DNA of 64,000 nt from Clostridium sp. chh4-2 (GCF_002899675.1 NZ_PKUU01000001.1:310001-374000), one strand, 5' to 3'; shown: positions 1-9,108, counted from the first letter of the stretch. The notes: a model not told the origin generated them from the sequence alone. Numbers and translations are program-made.

Positions 1-167
1 TCTTTTCGTAAATATTTTTCTTCAAAATCTTTTCCTTTTCTTGATCTAAGAACTTCTTCTTCAAGTAATTCAGCTCTTGAAAAAATCAACTTATCCTGAT
101 CCAATAGCAAATCCAATATAGCTCTCTCAGCTCCACCTTCACAAATACAAGCTTTATATCCAGCCAT
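1..167 (-). CDS. TOPRIM/RloB-like partner of the adjacent ATPase (partial)
   Basis: Only the first 55 or so residues lie in the window; the gene runs off the left edge. It begins MAGYKACICEGGAER, a hydrophobic strand followed by C-E-G-x-x-E, the opening motif seen in TOPRIM-like and RloB/DUF4276-type proteins, and continues with an acidic helix. The ATG sits inside the 3' end of the ATPase gene, with a 14-base overlap, so the two are almost certainly translated as a coupled pair. Composition is as AT-rich as the ATPase gene. By analogy with PARIS (AriA/AriB), AbiL and RloA/RloB pairs it may be the toxic or nuclease effector, but that is inference from 55 residues. Confidence 0.6.
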   Translation of the reverse strand, partial: MAGYKACICEGGAERAILDLLLDQDKLIFSRAELLEEEVLRSRKGKDFEEKYLRK

Positions 168-1338
168 TTTCATTCTCCCGTATTTTTACACTAGAAAGAA
201 TCTTTTTTAGTGCTAAATATGAATCATATACCGGCACTGTACCCTCTAAATACCCGCTTTCATATGCTTCACTCTTTTTTATATCATTACGTTTCAAGAT
301 AATAGAAAGATTCTCTGCATAAATTCCTCCACGGTTTCTAACAATGTAAATACAATCGTTTCTCTCAAATTCGTCTAGTAGTTCTGAATAATGAGTAGAA
401 TAAATTAAGGTTGCACCATTCTTATTCACATTTGGATTCATAAAAAAGCGTACTAATGTAGTAACAATTTCTTCGTTAAAATGATTTTCTAATTCATCAA
501 CAATTAAATATCCACCATCCACAAAGCAAAGCAGTGCATTCATAAAAACATTTATTCCTTTAATAGTTCCTGATGAAAGATATTTTTCTATCTCACTCGG
601 TCTATTGAGTATAATTTCTTCTGACTCATAGAACTTTAGCCGAATATCAGTTTGCTTTTTTTCTATATTACATTTAAAATACTCAATACTTGGATCCAGA
701 AAAGTGAGAAGTTCTCTCGGAAATCTTCCAAGAATATTTAACATATTATGATTGGTCCACATCAGCATATCCCGTAATGGAAAATTAGATTGCTTCTCTT
801 TATTTATCGCAATCATAATACTCACATCATCTAACAAAAATTGCTCTTTCTGATTTCTTTCAATCTTTATATCCACATTTTTGAAATCAAATAAACTCTT
901 TTTAGTTTTTACTTTGTGCACATCTTTTTCCCACAATCGCTCATCCGTTATAACTAATTTTTCTCCATTATCGACAGTATTTATTTTTTTAGTAATTACT
1001 GTTTCAAGCTTATAAATACAATTTTCATTATAAAAAAAACTAAAAATTTTTACATTTTCCTCTTCTGATAAATCATTCAGAATTTCTTTAGATTTAATAT
1101 TGTTAAGAGCCTCGTTATTAAGAAGATTAAAGACAAATGAAACCGCTTTTAATATTGTTGTTTTTCCAGAAGCATTAATACCTATAAAAGAAATTGCCTG
1201 ATTAGTATAAATATTCGAAAAAACATGAAATAATTTTTCTTTATCATCTTCAGCAACTCTTTGTTTGGTAATAAAATCAATGTCAATATTTCCCTTAAAC
1301 CGTGGCATATTTTGTATACTAATTTTCAACAGCCTCAT
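154..1338 (-). CDS. AAA/ABC-type ATPase (AAA_15/AAA_21-like) of a probable defence pair
   Basis: A 394-residue SMC/RecF-like P-loop ATPase. Walker A GINASGKT is at about residues 53-60, an ABC-signature-like LSSGT near 253, Walker B YLIVDE ending at 281-282 and the switch histidine of YSTH near 316. The long middle region is poorly conserved to my eye. This architecture is shared by OLD-family nucleases, AriA of PARIS, AbiL and RloA; no TOPRIM domain is fused here, and a TOPRIM-like protein is encoded by the overlapping next gene instead. The gene is clearly more AT-rich than the suf and exporter genes beside it, suggesting horizontal gain. The start follows AAAGAGGTGAAAAC. Function as phage defence is inferred from family and context only. 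Confidence 0.8.
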   Translation of the reverse strand: MRLLKISIQNMPRFKGNIDIDFITKQRVAEDDKEKLFHVFSNIYTNQAISFIGINASGKTTILKAVSFVFNLLNNEALNNIKSKEILNDLSEEENVKIFSFFYNENCIYKLETVITKKINTVDNGEKLVITDERLWEKDVHKVKTKKSLFDFKNVDIKIERNQKEQFLLDDVSIMIAINKEKQSNFPLRDMLMWTNHNMLNILGRFPRELLTFLDPSIEYFKCNIEKKQTDIRLKFYESEEIILNRPSEIEKYLSSGTIKGINVFMNALLCFVDGGYLIVDELENHFNEEIVTTLVRFFMNPNVNKNGATLIYSTHYSELLDEFERNDCIYIVRNRGGIYAENLSIILKRNDIKKSEAYESGYLEGTVPVYDSYLALKKILSSVKIRENENGWI

Positions 1339-1393
1339 GTTTTCACCTCTTTTATTCTCGTGATACTTGTTTTTACCATTATATTATGTCATA

Positions 1394-1416
1394 AATCAAT
1401 TGAATATTCAATGATT
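1394..1416. promoter_or_regulatory. Palindrome over the ATPase gene promoter (candidate operator)
   Basis: The 14-base palindrome ATTGAATATTCAAT, extended by imperfect AATCA/TGATT arms, lies upstream of the ATPase gene. On the minus strand it overlaps a possible -35 TTGAAT, which is followed after 17 bases by CATAAT. It could be bound by an autoregulator, but no DNA-binding protein is visible in the fragment. Confidence 0.4.
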
Positions 1417-1456
1417 ATTAACGAAATATCCGATTTTATTTTCATTTTTTATTGAT

Positions 1457-3160
1457 TCACCCTGGAAAACTGTCACGCAGACACAGCGCCCCATACCCCA
1501 GCTGGGGGTTAGGCCAGACATCATATCCGGGCAACTGTCTGGCCCCTCTGCGCAGATAGGCTTTGATTTTTTCCCCATAGAGAAAAGGATCATGGCCTTC
1601 AATAATCCCCCATTCCATCATCAGAGCCGCGCTTCCCGCCACAAATGGAGAAGCGAAGGACGTTCCCGTAACCGTTTCATAGCCTCCCCCGGAATTGGCA
1701 GTCATAATATTAACTCCCGGCGCCGCCAAATCCGGTTTTACCTGATTTGTCACCCGGGTATAACCGCGTCCTGAAAAGTCCGCATAGGACTGGTATCTGC
1801 TGTTATAAGCTCCTACGGAGATCACCTGGGCTGCAGTGGAAGGTATGGTCAGCGTAATGTCCGGAGTGGGTCTTAAAAATTTTGTAGAGGCATTTAAAAT
1901 ATTAGAAGACGGCAGCCACATATCATAGCTTCCTGATACGATATGCTGCGGCTCCAGGCGGAATGTCCAGATTCCGCTGTCTATATACAGATCCACCGGC
2001 TGAAAATCCAGATAGATTTCCTGGGCCTGGCTGTATGGACTGGGTTCCCCATAGAATACGAGAATCCTGGTCTGCCCGTAACGCAGAGTCCGGTTTCCTC
2101 CGCCCTGGTCCGTAACGCTCAGCACTTCCCCGGACGGGGTGATGAGGCTGATCGTAAAGGAATCCACATACTCCTTCCAGATCTGGACGCTGAATCCCGT
2201 CTCGTATGGGGCAGCCGAAAGTTCTACAAGCTCCGTCTCCCCCATTCTCAGCACTCCTGACGTATGTCCGCCCGTATTCCCTTCATTGCCGGTACCCGCA
2301 ACGATGGAAGTTCTCCCGTAATTGGAAATATCGTCTAAAAATGTTTCCACCAGACTGGTTCCGTCATGAGAGCCATAAGTATTTCCAAAGCTTAAATTAA
2401 CCGCAGCGGGCATCTGAAGACGGACGCCTGTTTTCACCACATAATCCACCGCCTTCATGAGCTCAGTTGTTCTTGGAAATCCCCCTTCTTCCGGCACACC
2501 TAATTTCACGATCACCAGAGGACTTTCATACGCCACCCCACGGTACCGTCCTCTGCTCTCCCTCCCATTTCCTGCCGCGATTCCTGCGACTGCGGTTCCA
2601 TGGCCGCTGGCATCGACAGAGGGCACAATTCTTCTGGCCGCCGTCCTCTCTCCTGCATTCAAAGCTTCATTTATCTCCTCCTCCGTAAAAATCCGGTCCA
2701 AGACCTGATCCCACAGATAGAGAATCCTGGTGCTTCCGTCCTCATTTCTGAAATCTTCATGGTAATAATCGATCCCTGAGTCAATGATCCCCATAATCAC
2801 CCCGCGTCCGCTCAGATTCTTGCCGGTATCCTGAACATAGGTAATGCAGGAAGCGGACTTCCCCTGGTTCAATGCGAAAAACAGCCGTTTGGGCTTTTCA
2901 ATGTATTCAATTTCCGGCAGCCGGCTGAGCCATTCGATCAAATGCTGCGGTACGGTCAATATGGCGTACTCATTGAGCAGATCAAAGATGATGATCCCCA
3001 TATCCGCCAGACTGGAAATGTCTCCCGAATATTTCACAATCAGATCCCAGGTGCGTTCCTCCGGATTATACCCCACCCCCAATTCTTCCGATTTTTCCAA
3101 TTCCTCTTCCGAGGAATCCAGCGCTAAATTTAAAAGATTATCCAGTTTTTGATTGTCCAT
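1457..3160 (-). CDS. Subtilisin-like serine protease, CspB/CspC type (peptidase S8)
   Basis: A 567-residue S8 peptidase with an intact triad: Asp127 (IIDSGID), His187 (SGHGT) and Ser501 (GTSFASP). A roughly 230-residue insert between His and Ser corresponds to the jelly-roll domain of clostridial Csp proteases. The N-terminal 110 residues look like a pro-region ending near EKPKRLFFALNQGKSASC. There is no signal peptide. In Clostridium, Csp proteases act in spore germination by cleaving pro-SleC, and several Lachnospiraceae carry many stand-alone paralogues of unknown substrate. No sleC is seen nearby, so a germination role is not established. The start follows GGAGATCAG. Transcribed alone, 130 bases downstream of the suf terminator region. 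Confidence 0.9.
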   Translation of the reverse strand: MDNQKLDNLLNLALDSSEEELEKSEELGVGYNPEERTWDLIVKYSGDISSLADMGIIIFDLLNEYAILTVPQHLIEWLSRLPEIEYIEKPKRLFFALNQGKSASCITYVQDTGKNLSGRGVIMGIIDSGIDYYHEDFRNEDGSTRILYLWDQVLDRIFTEEEINEALNAGERTAARRIVPSVDASGHGTAVAGIAAGNGRESRGRYRGVAYESPLVIVKLGVPEEGGFPRTTELMKAVDYVVKTGVRLQMPAAVNLSFGNTYGSHDGTSLVETFLDDISNYGRTSIVAGTGNEGNTGGHTSGVLRMGETELVELSAAPYETGFSVQIWKEYVDSFTISLITPSGEVLSVTDQGGGNRTLRYGQTRILVFYGEPSPYSQAQEIYLDFQPVDLYIDSGIWTFRLEPQHIVSGSYDMWLPSSNILNASTKFLRPTPDITLTIPSTAAQVISVGAYNSRYQSYADFSGRGYTRVTNQVKPDLAAPGVNIMTANSGGGYETVTGTSFASPFVAGSAALMMEWGIIEGHDPFLYGEKIKAYLRRGARQLPGYDVWPNPQLGYGALCLRDSFPG

Positions 3161-3231
3161 CTGATCTCCGTTTTTTGTTACGATTCACAGCCCCGGTGGT
3201 CTCTGAACAGCAACTTTTTTACCAATATATG

Positions 3232-3271
3232 CAAAAAGGAAGAAATCTTTCGATCTCTTCCTGCTGTTAGT
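3232..3271 (-). terminator. Terminator after sufBD
   Basis: On the minus strand AGGAAGAGATC-GAAA-GATTTCTTCCT forms a stem and tetraloop followed by TTTTTG, just past the sufBD stop. Confidence 0.75.
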
Positions 3272-3289
3272 ACTCTTATTCCAATTTTC

Positions 3290-4207
3290 TTATTTCAAAA
3301 ATCCGTTTACAATCTGTGCCTCGGCTTCCGCTTCCGTCAATCCCAGAGTCATAAGCTTAATAATCTGTTCTCCCGCAATCTTTCCGATCGCCGCTTCGTG
3401 AATCAGCGCCGCATCCGGGTTGTTGGCCGTAATCTCAGGAATCGCGCTGATCTTTGCATCGTCCATGATGATCGCATCACATTCCGTATGGCCTGCGCAC
3501 TTGGCATTTCCGTTAATCTTGGAAATAAATGTCTGTCTGGAATTTTCCTTTGCCACAGAACGGGAAATGACATTGGCGCTGGAATCCTCCCCGTTTAAGT
3601 TAACCGTGAATTCGCTGACCGCATCCTGGATTCCATGGGTTAAAAGCCGTTCCCTGATCACCAGCTTGGCGCCTTTTGCCAGATCGGCCACTGTGCTGCG
3701 CTTGGTGGAATCCACGCCTTTGATCTGAACCATCTCCATCTCCACATACCCGTTCTCTTCCACCGTGACTTCCGTGCCCGGGTTCATGATTCTGTGGCCT
3801 TTCCCGTCTCCGCTTCCGTAGTGTTTTTCCACATACTTCACTTTCGCATTCTTTCCTACGAAGAAACGGTGGATTCCGTCGTGTTTGGAATCCGCATCCC
3901 CGCTGTTATGAATGCCGCACCCTGCAATAATCGTAACGTCCGCATCATCCCCGATGTAGAAATCATTGTATACCATCTCGGTAAGACCGCTTTGGCTCAG
4001 AACCACCGGAATATGAACGCTTTCATTCTTCGTGCCGGGTTTGATTCTGATATCAATGCCGGTTCCATCTTCTTTTGAAATAATATCGATGTTGGCTGTC
4101 GTATTTCTTCCTGCCATCTGTCCGTTTGCGCGGATATTGTATGCACCTGCCGGAATTTCGTGCAGGTCTGCCACTTCTTCTAATAAGGTTTTCTGAATCT
4201 GGTCCAT
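3290..4207 (-). CDS. SufB/SufD-family Fe-S scaffold protein of a two-gene SUF system
   Basis: About 305 residues, shorter than SufB (~470) or SufD (~430) of six-gene SUF operons, but with the repetitive beta-helix core of the SufBD family, rich in alternating hydrophobic strands and Asn/His/Gly turns. It should form the scaffold on which iron-sulfur clusters are built, docked on the SufC ATPase. I take the ATG at 4207, which follows AAGGAGGCGAGATAAT and sits directly after the sufC stop; the longer frame to 4243 overlaps sufC and lacks such a site. With no sufS, sufU or second scaffold beside it, this matches the minimal SufBC (SMS) arrangement of archaea and many Clostridia. A terminator follows. 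Confidence 0.88.
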   Translation of the reverse strand: MDQIQKTLLEEVADLHEIPAGAYNIRANGQMAGRNTTANIDIISKEDGTGIDIRIKPGTKNESVHIPVVLSQSGLTEMVYNDFYIGDDADVTIIAGCGIHNSGDADSKHDGIHRFFVGKNAKVKYVEKHYGSGDGKGHRIMNPGTEVTVEENGYVEMEMVQIKGVDSTKRSTVADLAKGAKLVIRERLLTHGIQDAVSEFTVNLNGEDSSANVISRSVAKENSRQTFISKINGNAKCAGHTECDAIIMDDAKISAIPEITANNPDAALIHEAAIGKIAGEQIIKLMTLGLTEAEAEAQIVNGFLK

Positions 4208-4208
4208 A

Positions 4209-4946
4209 TTATCTCGCCTCCTTATAGAACTTTTCACACGCATCCACCGCGGAAGCGGTTCCTAAAATCTCCGGAAGAATCTCATCTTTCGGCCCCTGTT
4301 TTGTAATACTGCCATCCGCTATGACCACAATCTCGTCTGCGATATTGAGAATCCGCTCCTGATGGGAAATAATCAAAATGGAACCGTCTGTCTGCTGGCG
4401 CATCCGGTCGAACACCTGAATCAGGTTCTGGAAGCTCCATAAATCGATTCCGGCTTCCGGCTCGTCGAATACGGAAAGCTTGGAAGCCCGGGCCAGAACG
4501 GTTGCGATTTCAATCCGCTTTAATTCACCGCCTGAAAGGCTGGCGTTGACTTCCCGGTTGATATAATCCTTGGCGCAGAGCCCTACTTCCGAAAGGTACT
4601 TGCACGCATCCACCGCGGACAGATTCTCCTTGGCCGCAAGGCGGATCAAATCCAGCACCTGAACGCCTTTAAAGCGGACCGGCTGCTGGAAAGCAAAGCT
4701 GATTCCCATATTGGCCCTGTCCGTAATGCTCATTTCCGTAATATCGGTTCCGTCAAATATAATGCGGCCGCTGTTCGGCTTTTCAATTCCGGCAATTAAC
4801 TTTGCCAGCGTGGATTTCCCGCCGCCGTTGGGGCCGGTAATTACCACGAATTTATGATCTTCAATGGTTAAATTCAAATCCCGTATGATACCTTTTTGTC
4901 CCTTTTCCGCCTGAACTTCAAAGGACACATTCTCTAATGTAAGCAT
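4209..4946 (-). CDS. sufC: SufC, Fe-S assembly ATPase
   Basis: An ABC-type ATPase of 245 residues without membrane domain. Walker A GPNGGGKST, signature LSGGE (SLSGGELKR), Walker B SVFDEPEAGIDLW and H-loop ISHQ are intact; SLSGGELKRIE and the E-A-G-I-D segment are SufC hallmarks. It powers cluster assembly on the SufB/D-like partner encoded immediately downstream. The ATG at 4946 follows TTGGAGGAAGTC; an upstream in-frame TTG lies inside that ribosome site and is rejected. First gene of a two-gene operon. Confidence 0.93.
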   Translation of the reverse strand: MLTLENVSFEVQAEKGQKGIIRDLNLTIEDHKFVVITGPNGGGKSTLAKLIAGIEKPNSGRIIFDGTDITEMSITDRANMGISFAFQQPVRFKGVQVLDLIRLAAKENLSAVDACKYLSEVGLCAKDYINREVNASLSGGELKRIEIATVLARASKLSVFDEPEAGIDLWSFQNLIQVFDRMRQQTDGSILIISHQERILNIADEIVVIADGSITKQGPKDEILPEILGTASAVDACEKFYKEAR

Positions 4947-5033
4947 GACTTCCTCCAAATATTGTTTCTGGTTTTACCCGCATTTGATATTATATACCAT
5001 TTTTCCAATCATTACTATATCTTTATCCAACTT

Positions 5034-6680
5034 TTACAATTCGACCCGCCTTCCTCCGGCGCATTCGTACAGCCGGTGAGAAATCGACAGCACAGTCCGG
5101 CTTCGTGCCGCGGCCTGCAGCGCCTCCAGCACCCGCTGTTCCGTATTGGAATCCAGGTTTGCCGTGACCTCGTCCAGCAAAAGGATCTTCGGGTCTGCCG
5201 CAATCGCCCTGGCGATGGAAAGCAGCTGTATCTGCCCTTGTGAAAAAAGCGCGGCGCTGTAAGGGGTATCCAGCTGTTTTGGCAGCTCTTGTACCGCATC
5301 CAGCAGCCCTGCCGTATCGAGAGCCTGAATCACCTGTTCCCGGCAGAGATTTGTATCTCCCAGCGTAATCTGGTCCAGGATTGTCCCCGGCACCGGATGA
5401 AATCCCTGCTCCACATAGCCAAATATCTTTCTTCTGTCATTCTCACCAATCTGGTCAGCCCGCTGCCCGAACACATTTACAGCGCCGCTCCATGGCTCAT
5501 ACAGACCGAGCAGCAGCTTGAACACAGTGCTTTTCCCCGCCCCGGTTCTGCCGGACAGAGTCACATGTTCTCCCTGACGCACCGTCAGAGAAAATTCATG
5601 CAGGATTTCCTGCGCGTCTTCATATCCGAAGGTTACATTCTTTAGCTGCAGTGCCGGAATATCTGTCACAGACTGCCTTTCCTCCTTCGCAGGCAGATCC
5701 GAAACCAGCGGCATTTCCGGTTCTTCCAAAAACTCGTTGATTCGGTGGATGCCGGCCGCCGCTGCCTGAATATTCTGAATCTCCATACCGATGCTTTCTA
5801 ACGGGTCAAAGATTTTTCCCACATAGGAAATCACGGCGACGGCCGTGCCCACGGACATTCCGAACAGCTGCATGAGCCAGCCGCCTTTCGCCGACAGAAT
5901 CATCATCAGAGCCACAAGAACTGAACTAACCGTAATGATGATGGGGGAATAGACCGCATCGTAAAAATTGGCGCGGTTCACCGCCTTGAATCCATCCTGA
6001 ATATAGCTGTCATACCGCCCTTCCATATAGCTTTCTTTATGCAGATTATGAATCATCCGAATATTTCGGATGGTATCCGGCACATGATTATTTGCACGGC
6101 CGACTGCTATGCGGTTATCCAATTGTGCCGCCAGCATCCTCTTTTGAAAAATGCGCGTCATCAGATACAAGAAAGGCAGAACCAAAAGCAGCAAAATACC
6201 AAGTCCCGGGCTTTTCAAAAAAATCACTGCCAAAATACTGAGCATGCGGAATGCATCCGCCGCCATACTGATCACTCCCGAGGTAAACAGCGCTTCCACG
6301 GTATCCACATCATTTACAAACCGGGATACGGTGGTTCCGGTATCCTGACCGGTATAATAATCCGCCGGCAGCATTTTTAATTTTCGGCACATACAGCTTC
6401 GTATCTGATGGGTCGCTTTCTGTCCGAATACGGTAATTAAACTCTCCTTTCCCGCATCCAGAATGCCGGAAGCTGAAAATAGGAGAAAATAGATGAGTAC
6501 CAGAGATGGAGAAAAGGATTTTCCTTCCGCCAAAGCGTTCACAATCCGTTCCAGCGCCAGCGGCGGAAGAATCCCGGCAAATACACTCCCTGCAACAAAT
6601 AAAACCAGCAGGCCGGACAGCCCTTTATTCTTTAATACCGTTTGCTTCACAGCTTCTGTAATCGGACGTTTACTCTTCAC
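5034..6680 (-). CDS. Heterodimeric ABC exporter subunit, catalytic half
   Basis: About 548 residues: six-helix transmembrane domain (to about residue 300), then a nucleotide-binding domain. Walker A GRTGAGKST and Walker B ILLLDE with a normal catalytic Glu are present, but the signature is FSQGQ instead of LSGGQ, as expected of the partner that supplies the weak signature to the degenerate site. The protein ends soon after the switch histidine (ISHRLYECAGGRRVEL), a short tail. Start: a GTG at 6680 preceded by GGAAAGGAGG; its first bases overlap the stop of the upstream gene (GTGAAGAGTAA, 11-base overlap), so translation is coupled. Together with the next gene it is an LmrCD/BmrCD-like multidrug or peptide exporter. 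Confidence 0.88.
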   Translation of the reverse strand: MKSKRPITEAVKQTVLKNKGLSGLLVLFVAGSVFAGILPPLALERIVNALAEGKSFSPSLVLIYFLLFSASGILDAGKESLITVFGQKATHQIRSCMCRKLKMLPADYYTGQDTGTTVSRFVNDVDTVEALFTSGVISMAADAFRMLSILAVIFLKSPGLGILLLLVLPFLYLMTRIFQKRMLAAQLDNRIAVGRANNHVPDTIRNIRMIHNLHKESYMEGRYDSYIQDGFKAVNRANFYDAVYSPIIITVSSVLVALMMILSAKGGWLMQLFGMSVGTAVAVISYVGKIFDPLESIGMEIQNIQAAAAGIHRINEFLEEPEMPLVSDLPAKEERQSVTDIPALQLKNVTFGYEDAQEILHEFSLTVRQGEHVTLSGRTGAGKSTVFKLLLGLYEPWSGAVNVFGQRADQIGENDRRKIFGYVEQGFHPVPGTILDQITLGDTNLCREQVIQALDTAGLLDAVQELPKQLDTPYSAALFSQGQIQLLSIARAIAADPKILLLDEVTANLDSNTEQRVLEALQAAARSRTVLSISHRLYECAGGRRVEL

Positions 6681-8403
6681 TCCGGCTGCCTCCTTTCCTA
6701 TGACTGGCCGCATGATTCTGCGCCTTATATAAGTATGCGTATTCCGGATTCTCATCCATCAGCCGCTCATGAGAGGAAACCGTTACTCTGCCGTCCGACA
6801 TCCACAGCACCTGGTCCATCTCAGAAAACAGCGCCAGCCGGTGTGAAAGAATGAGCACCGTACAGACACCGGGCAATCGTTTTATATTTTCAAATATTTC
6901 TCTTTCCGTCTGCATATCCACTGCGGAAAATGGGTCGTCCAGGACAAGAAACTCTTTTCGGTGGAACAGTGTCCGGGCCAGAGCAATCCGGGCCTGCTGG
7001 CCTCCTGACAGCGTCACGCCGCCATTTCCAATCCGGGAATGGATTCCCTCCGGCATCTGTCTCACTTCTTCATCCATCTTCACCCAGGAAAGCGCCTCCC
7101 AGGCATCCCCTTCTAAACCCAGAAGAATATTTTCTTCAATTGTTCCGCAGATCAATTCCGGCTCATGTCCCATATATACGGCACTGCCCCGCAGACTAAT
7201 TTTCCCTTCATAAGGCAGATTTTCCAGAAACAGTTTCCCCAAGGTGGATTTTCCACAGGCCACAGGGCCGGTAACGCCAATAATTTCTCCCTCGCCTGCC
7301 GAAAATGAAACATTCGAAAGGATTTCTGCTCCATTGGGGTAGGAAAAGGATACATTTTCCATCCTCACAGACGTTCCGGAAGCCGGCATTTTCATTGACG
7401 GGCATTTCCCGCCGTCCGCACCGTTTCCGCGGCCTGACAACAGCGGTTCGATCCTCTTCCAGGAAACGGCTGCCTTCTGCACGGAATTGAAAAGCTTGGC
7501 TGCTTTGGAGGATTTGGACGCCAGTTTTGTAAAGCAGGATAAAAATGTGACAAATGCAGCGATATCCCAGGAAGTCCATCCTTCGCCCAATACATTTTTT
7601 CCTCCAAACCACAGGATACAGACTGCTCCTATCATGGAAATCACCTGATATACCGGCTGCATGGAATTTTCCCATATATTCGCCCGAACCGCTTTTTTCT
7701 CATAATCCTGCAGGCATTCCTCATAGACTTCATCCCTTCCGGTTTCCCGCCCATAAATCCGGTAAGTGACCGCATTTCCCACCCTGTCATAAGTGGCTGA
7801 GTTCAACAACCCTTCGCTCTCTTTATAGGCCCGGGCGCTGCGGGTCACGATTCCCTTCAGCCGATTGGCGATCCCGTAGGCCACAGGAGGAAAGAGCATC
7901 GCCAGCAGAGTCAGCCGCCAGTCATAACCAAGCAGCATTGCAAGATAGGCAAGCATCACAACCCCGGTATCAAAGATCTCCGTAGTAAACTTCCTGATTC
8001 CTTCCACACAGGCATCTACATCCGCCGCAGCTTTTGTCATCAGAGATCCGATTCCCTCTTTCTCAAGCTGTATCTGACTTTTCGCCAGCATGCTGCGATA
8101 CAGTTCTTCCTTCATATCACGGTTGACCTGGTTCGCAAATTTTCTCACATAGAGCCGCTTAACATACCGCATTATCTGTACCAGAAGAATCACCAGCACA
8201 TATGTAAAGGCAAGCGCCGCCATGGAACCAAATGTTCGGCTGCCTCTGATGATATCGCAAAGGTACTGCGCAAGCTTCCCCTCAAACCAAGGGCCAGCCG
8301 TCATACCCACATTGTAAATGATACCGGATACCGTCACGATGACAAGCGTCAATTTTTCCGGTCTGATAAAAGCTGCGATCGTTCCCTTTTTCTCATCAGC
8401 CAT
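6670..8403 (-). CDS. Heterodimeric ABC exporter subunit, degenerate-site half
   Basis: About 577 residues with an N-terminal ABC exporter transmembrane domain and a C-terminal ATPase domain. Walker A is GPVACGKST, the signature LSGGQ is canonical, but Walker B reads LVLDDP: the catalytic Glu is Asp, the mark of the non-hydrolysing site in heterodimeric exporters. The partner downstream has the complementary pattern. I choose the ATG at 8403, preceded by GGGGGAGGAATAGGAAG, rather than the 14-codon longer frame without a good ribosome site. The gene lies 48 bases after a marR gene, so the operon is marR-abcA-abcB, a typical drug-inducible efflux unit. Confidence 0.88.
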   Translation of the reverse strand: MADEKKGTIAAFIRPEKLTLVIVTVSGIIYNVGMTAGPWFEGKLAQYLCDIIRGSRTFGSMAALAFTYVLVILLVQIMRYVKRLYVRKFANQVNRDMKEELYRSMLAKSQIQLEKEGIGSLMTKAAADVDACVEGIRKFTTEIFDTGVVMLAYLAMLLGYDWRLTLLAMLFPPVAYGIANRLKGIVTRSARAYKESEGLLNSATYDRVGNAVTYRIYGRETGRDEVYEECLQDYEKKAVRANIWENSMQPVYQVISMIGAVCILWFGGKNVLGEGWTSWDIAAFVTFLSCFTKLASKSSKAAKLFNSVQKAAVSWKRIEPLLSGRGNGADGGKCPSMKMPASGTSVRMENVSFSYPNGAEILSNVSFSAGEGEIIGVTGPVACGKSTLGKLFLENLPYEGKISLRGSAVYMGHEPELICGTIEENILLGLEGDAWEALSWVKMDEEVRQMPEGIHSRIGNGGVTLSGGQQARIALARTLFHRKEFLVLDDPFSAVDMQTEREIFENIKRLPGVCTVLILSHRLALFSEMDQVLWMSDGRVTVSSHERLMDENPEYAYLYKAQNHAASHRKGGSRSEE

Positions 8404-8451
8404 CTTCCTATTCCTCCCCCAGAATCTCTCATTTCCGGCGTTCATACCGCT

Positions 8452-8916
8452 TTATTTCGTCTGCTCAAGCCTCTCACAGATATGCGGAAAGCCGCTGCGG
8501 CTTTCTGCTTTAGACCGGAGATACAGTTGATTCAATGTCTTACAAAAATTCCGGCATTCCTCCTCCGGAAGTTCTTCTAGCAGCCACTCATAAAAGGATG
8601 CTTCTACGACGGCCTTGGAATTCTTCAATGAATCTGCTTTGGCAGTAGCATAGAGCAGCCGGCTTCTATGGTCTTCCGGATTTTCCTCCCGCAGCAGATA
8701 CCCTTTCTGCTCCAGCCTGACCACTCTCCTGGCCACAGCCCCTTTGTCCATGTTGAGGCTCTGCCCCGCATCCCTCTGTGATATTCCGGGATGATGCCGG
8801 ACAAGATGGATCAGATCGAATTCCCCGCTTCCAATTCCTTTTTCTTTCATCATTTGCACCACCAATTTACCGGCCTCCCGTGCAATCTTTGTTATTTGCC
8901 GTTTCGTCGCGTCCAT
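8452..8916 (-). CDS. MarR-family transcriptional regulator of the ABC exporter
   Basis: A 154-residue winged-helix protein. The recognition region LVRHHPGISQRDAGQSLNMDKGAVARRVVRLEQKGYLLRE and the wing with EDHRSRLLYAT are typical MarR. First gene of the operon with the two exporter halves; it probably represses it and is released by a ligand, perhaps an exported drug. A palindrome 31-46 bases upstream of the start is a likely self-binding site. ATG preceded by GGGGGTACGGTGGGAAA. Confidence 0.9.
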   Translation of the reverse strand: MDATKRQITKIAREAGKLVVQMMKEKGIGSGEFDLIHLVRHHPGISQRDAGQSLNMDKGAVARRVVRLEQKGYLLREENPEDHRSRLLYATAKADSLKNSKAVVEASFYEWLLEELPEEECRNFCKTLNQLYLRSKAESRSGFPHICERLEQTK

Positions 8917-8946
8917 TTTCCCACCGTACCCCCTCTATTGCAAATT

Positions 8947-8962
8947 GGTTGTACCATCAACC
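8947..8962. promoter_or_regulatory. Candidate MarR operator
   Basis: Inverted repeat GGTTG-TACCAT-CAACC upstream of the marR-exporter operon, with AATT/TTTT extensions. Size and spacing suit a MarR dimer; assignment to this MarR rests on position. Confidence 0.5.
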
Positions 8963-9074
8963 TTTTTTTGAATTGTATCACTACTACAGCCATCTGTCAA
9001 TCCGTCCTGACGCCAGAAAAGACCACTGTGACTGTGAACAGTAGCGCAAGCAGCTCTTCTGGCTTCATTCGTTT

Positions 9075-9104
9075 TTGACACTTCAATCCGTCCTGTGATA
9101 TACT
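9075..9104 (+). promoter_or_regulatory. Sigma-A promoter of the CPBP protease gene
   Basis: TTGACA, 18-base spacer, TATACT. The inserted element at 9109-9241 begins five bases after the -10, so the transcript would start at or inside the element and carry it as a leader. Confidence 0.65.
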
Positions 9105-9108
9105 GGAC

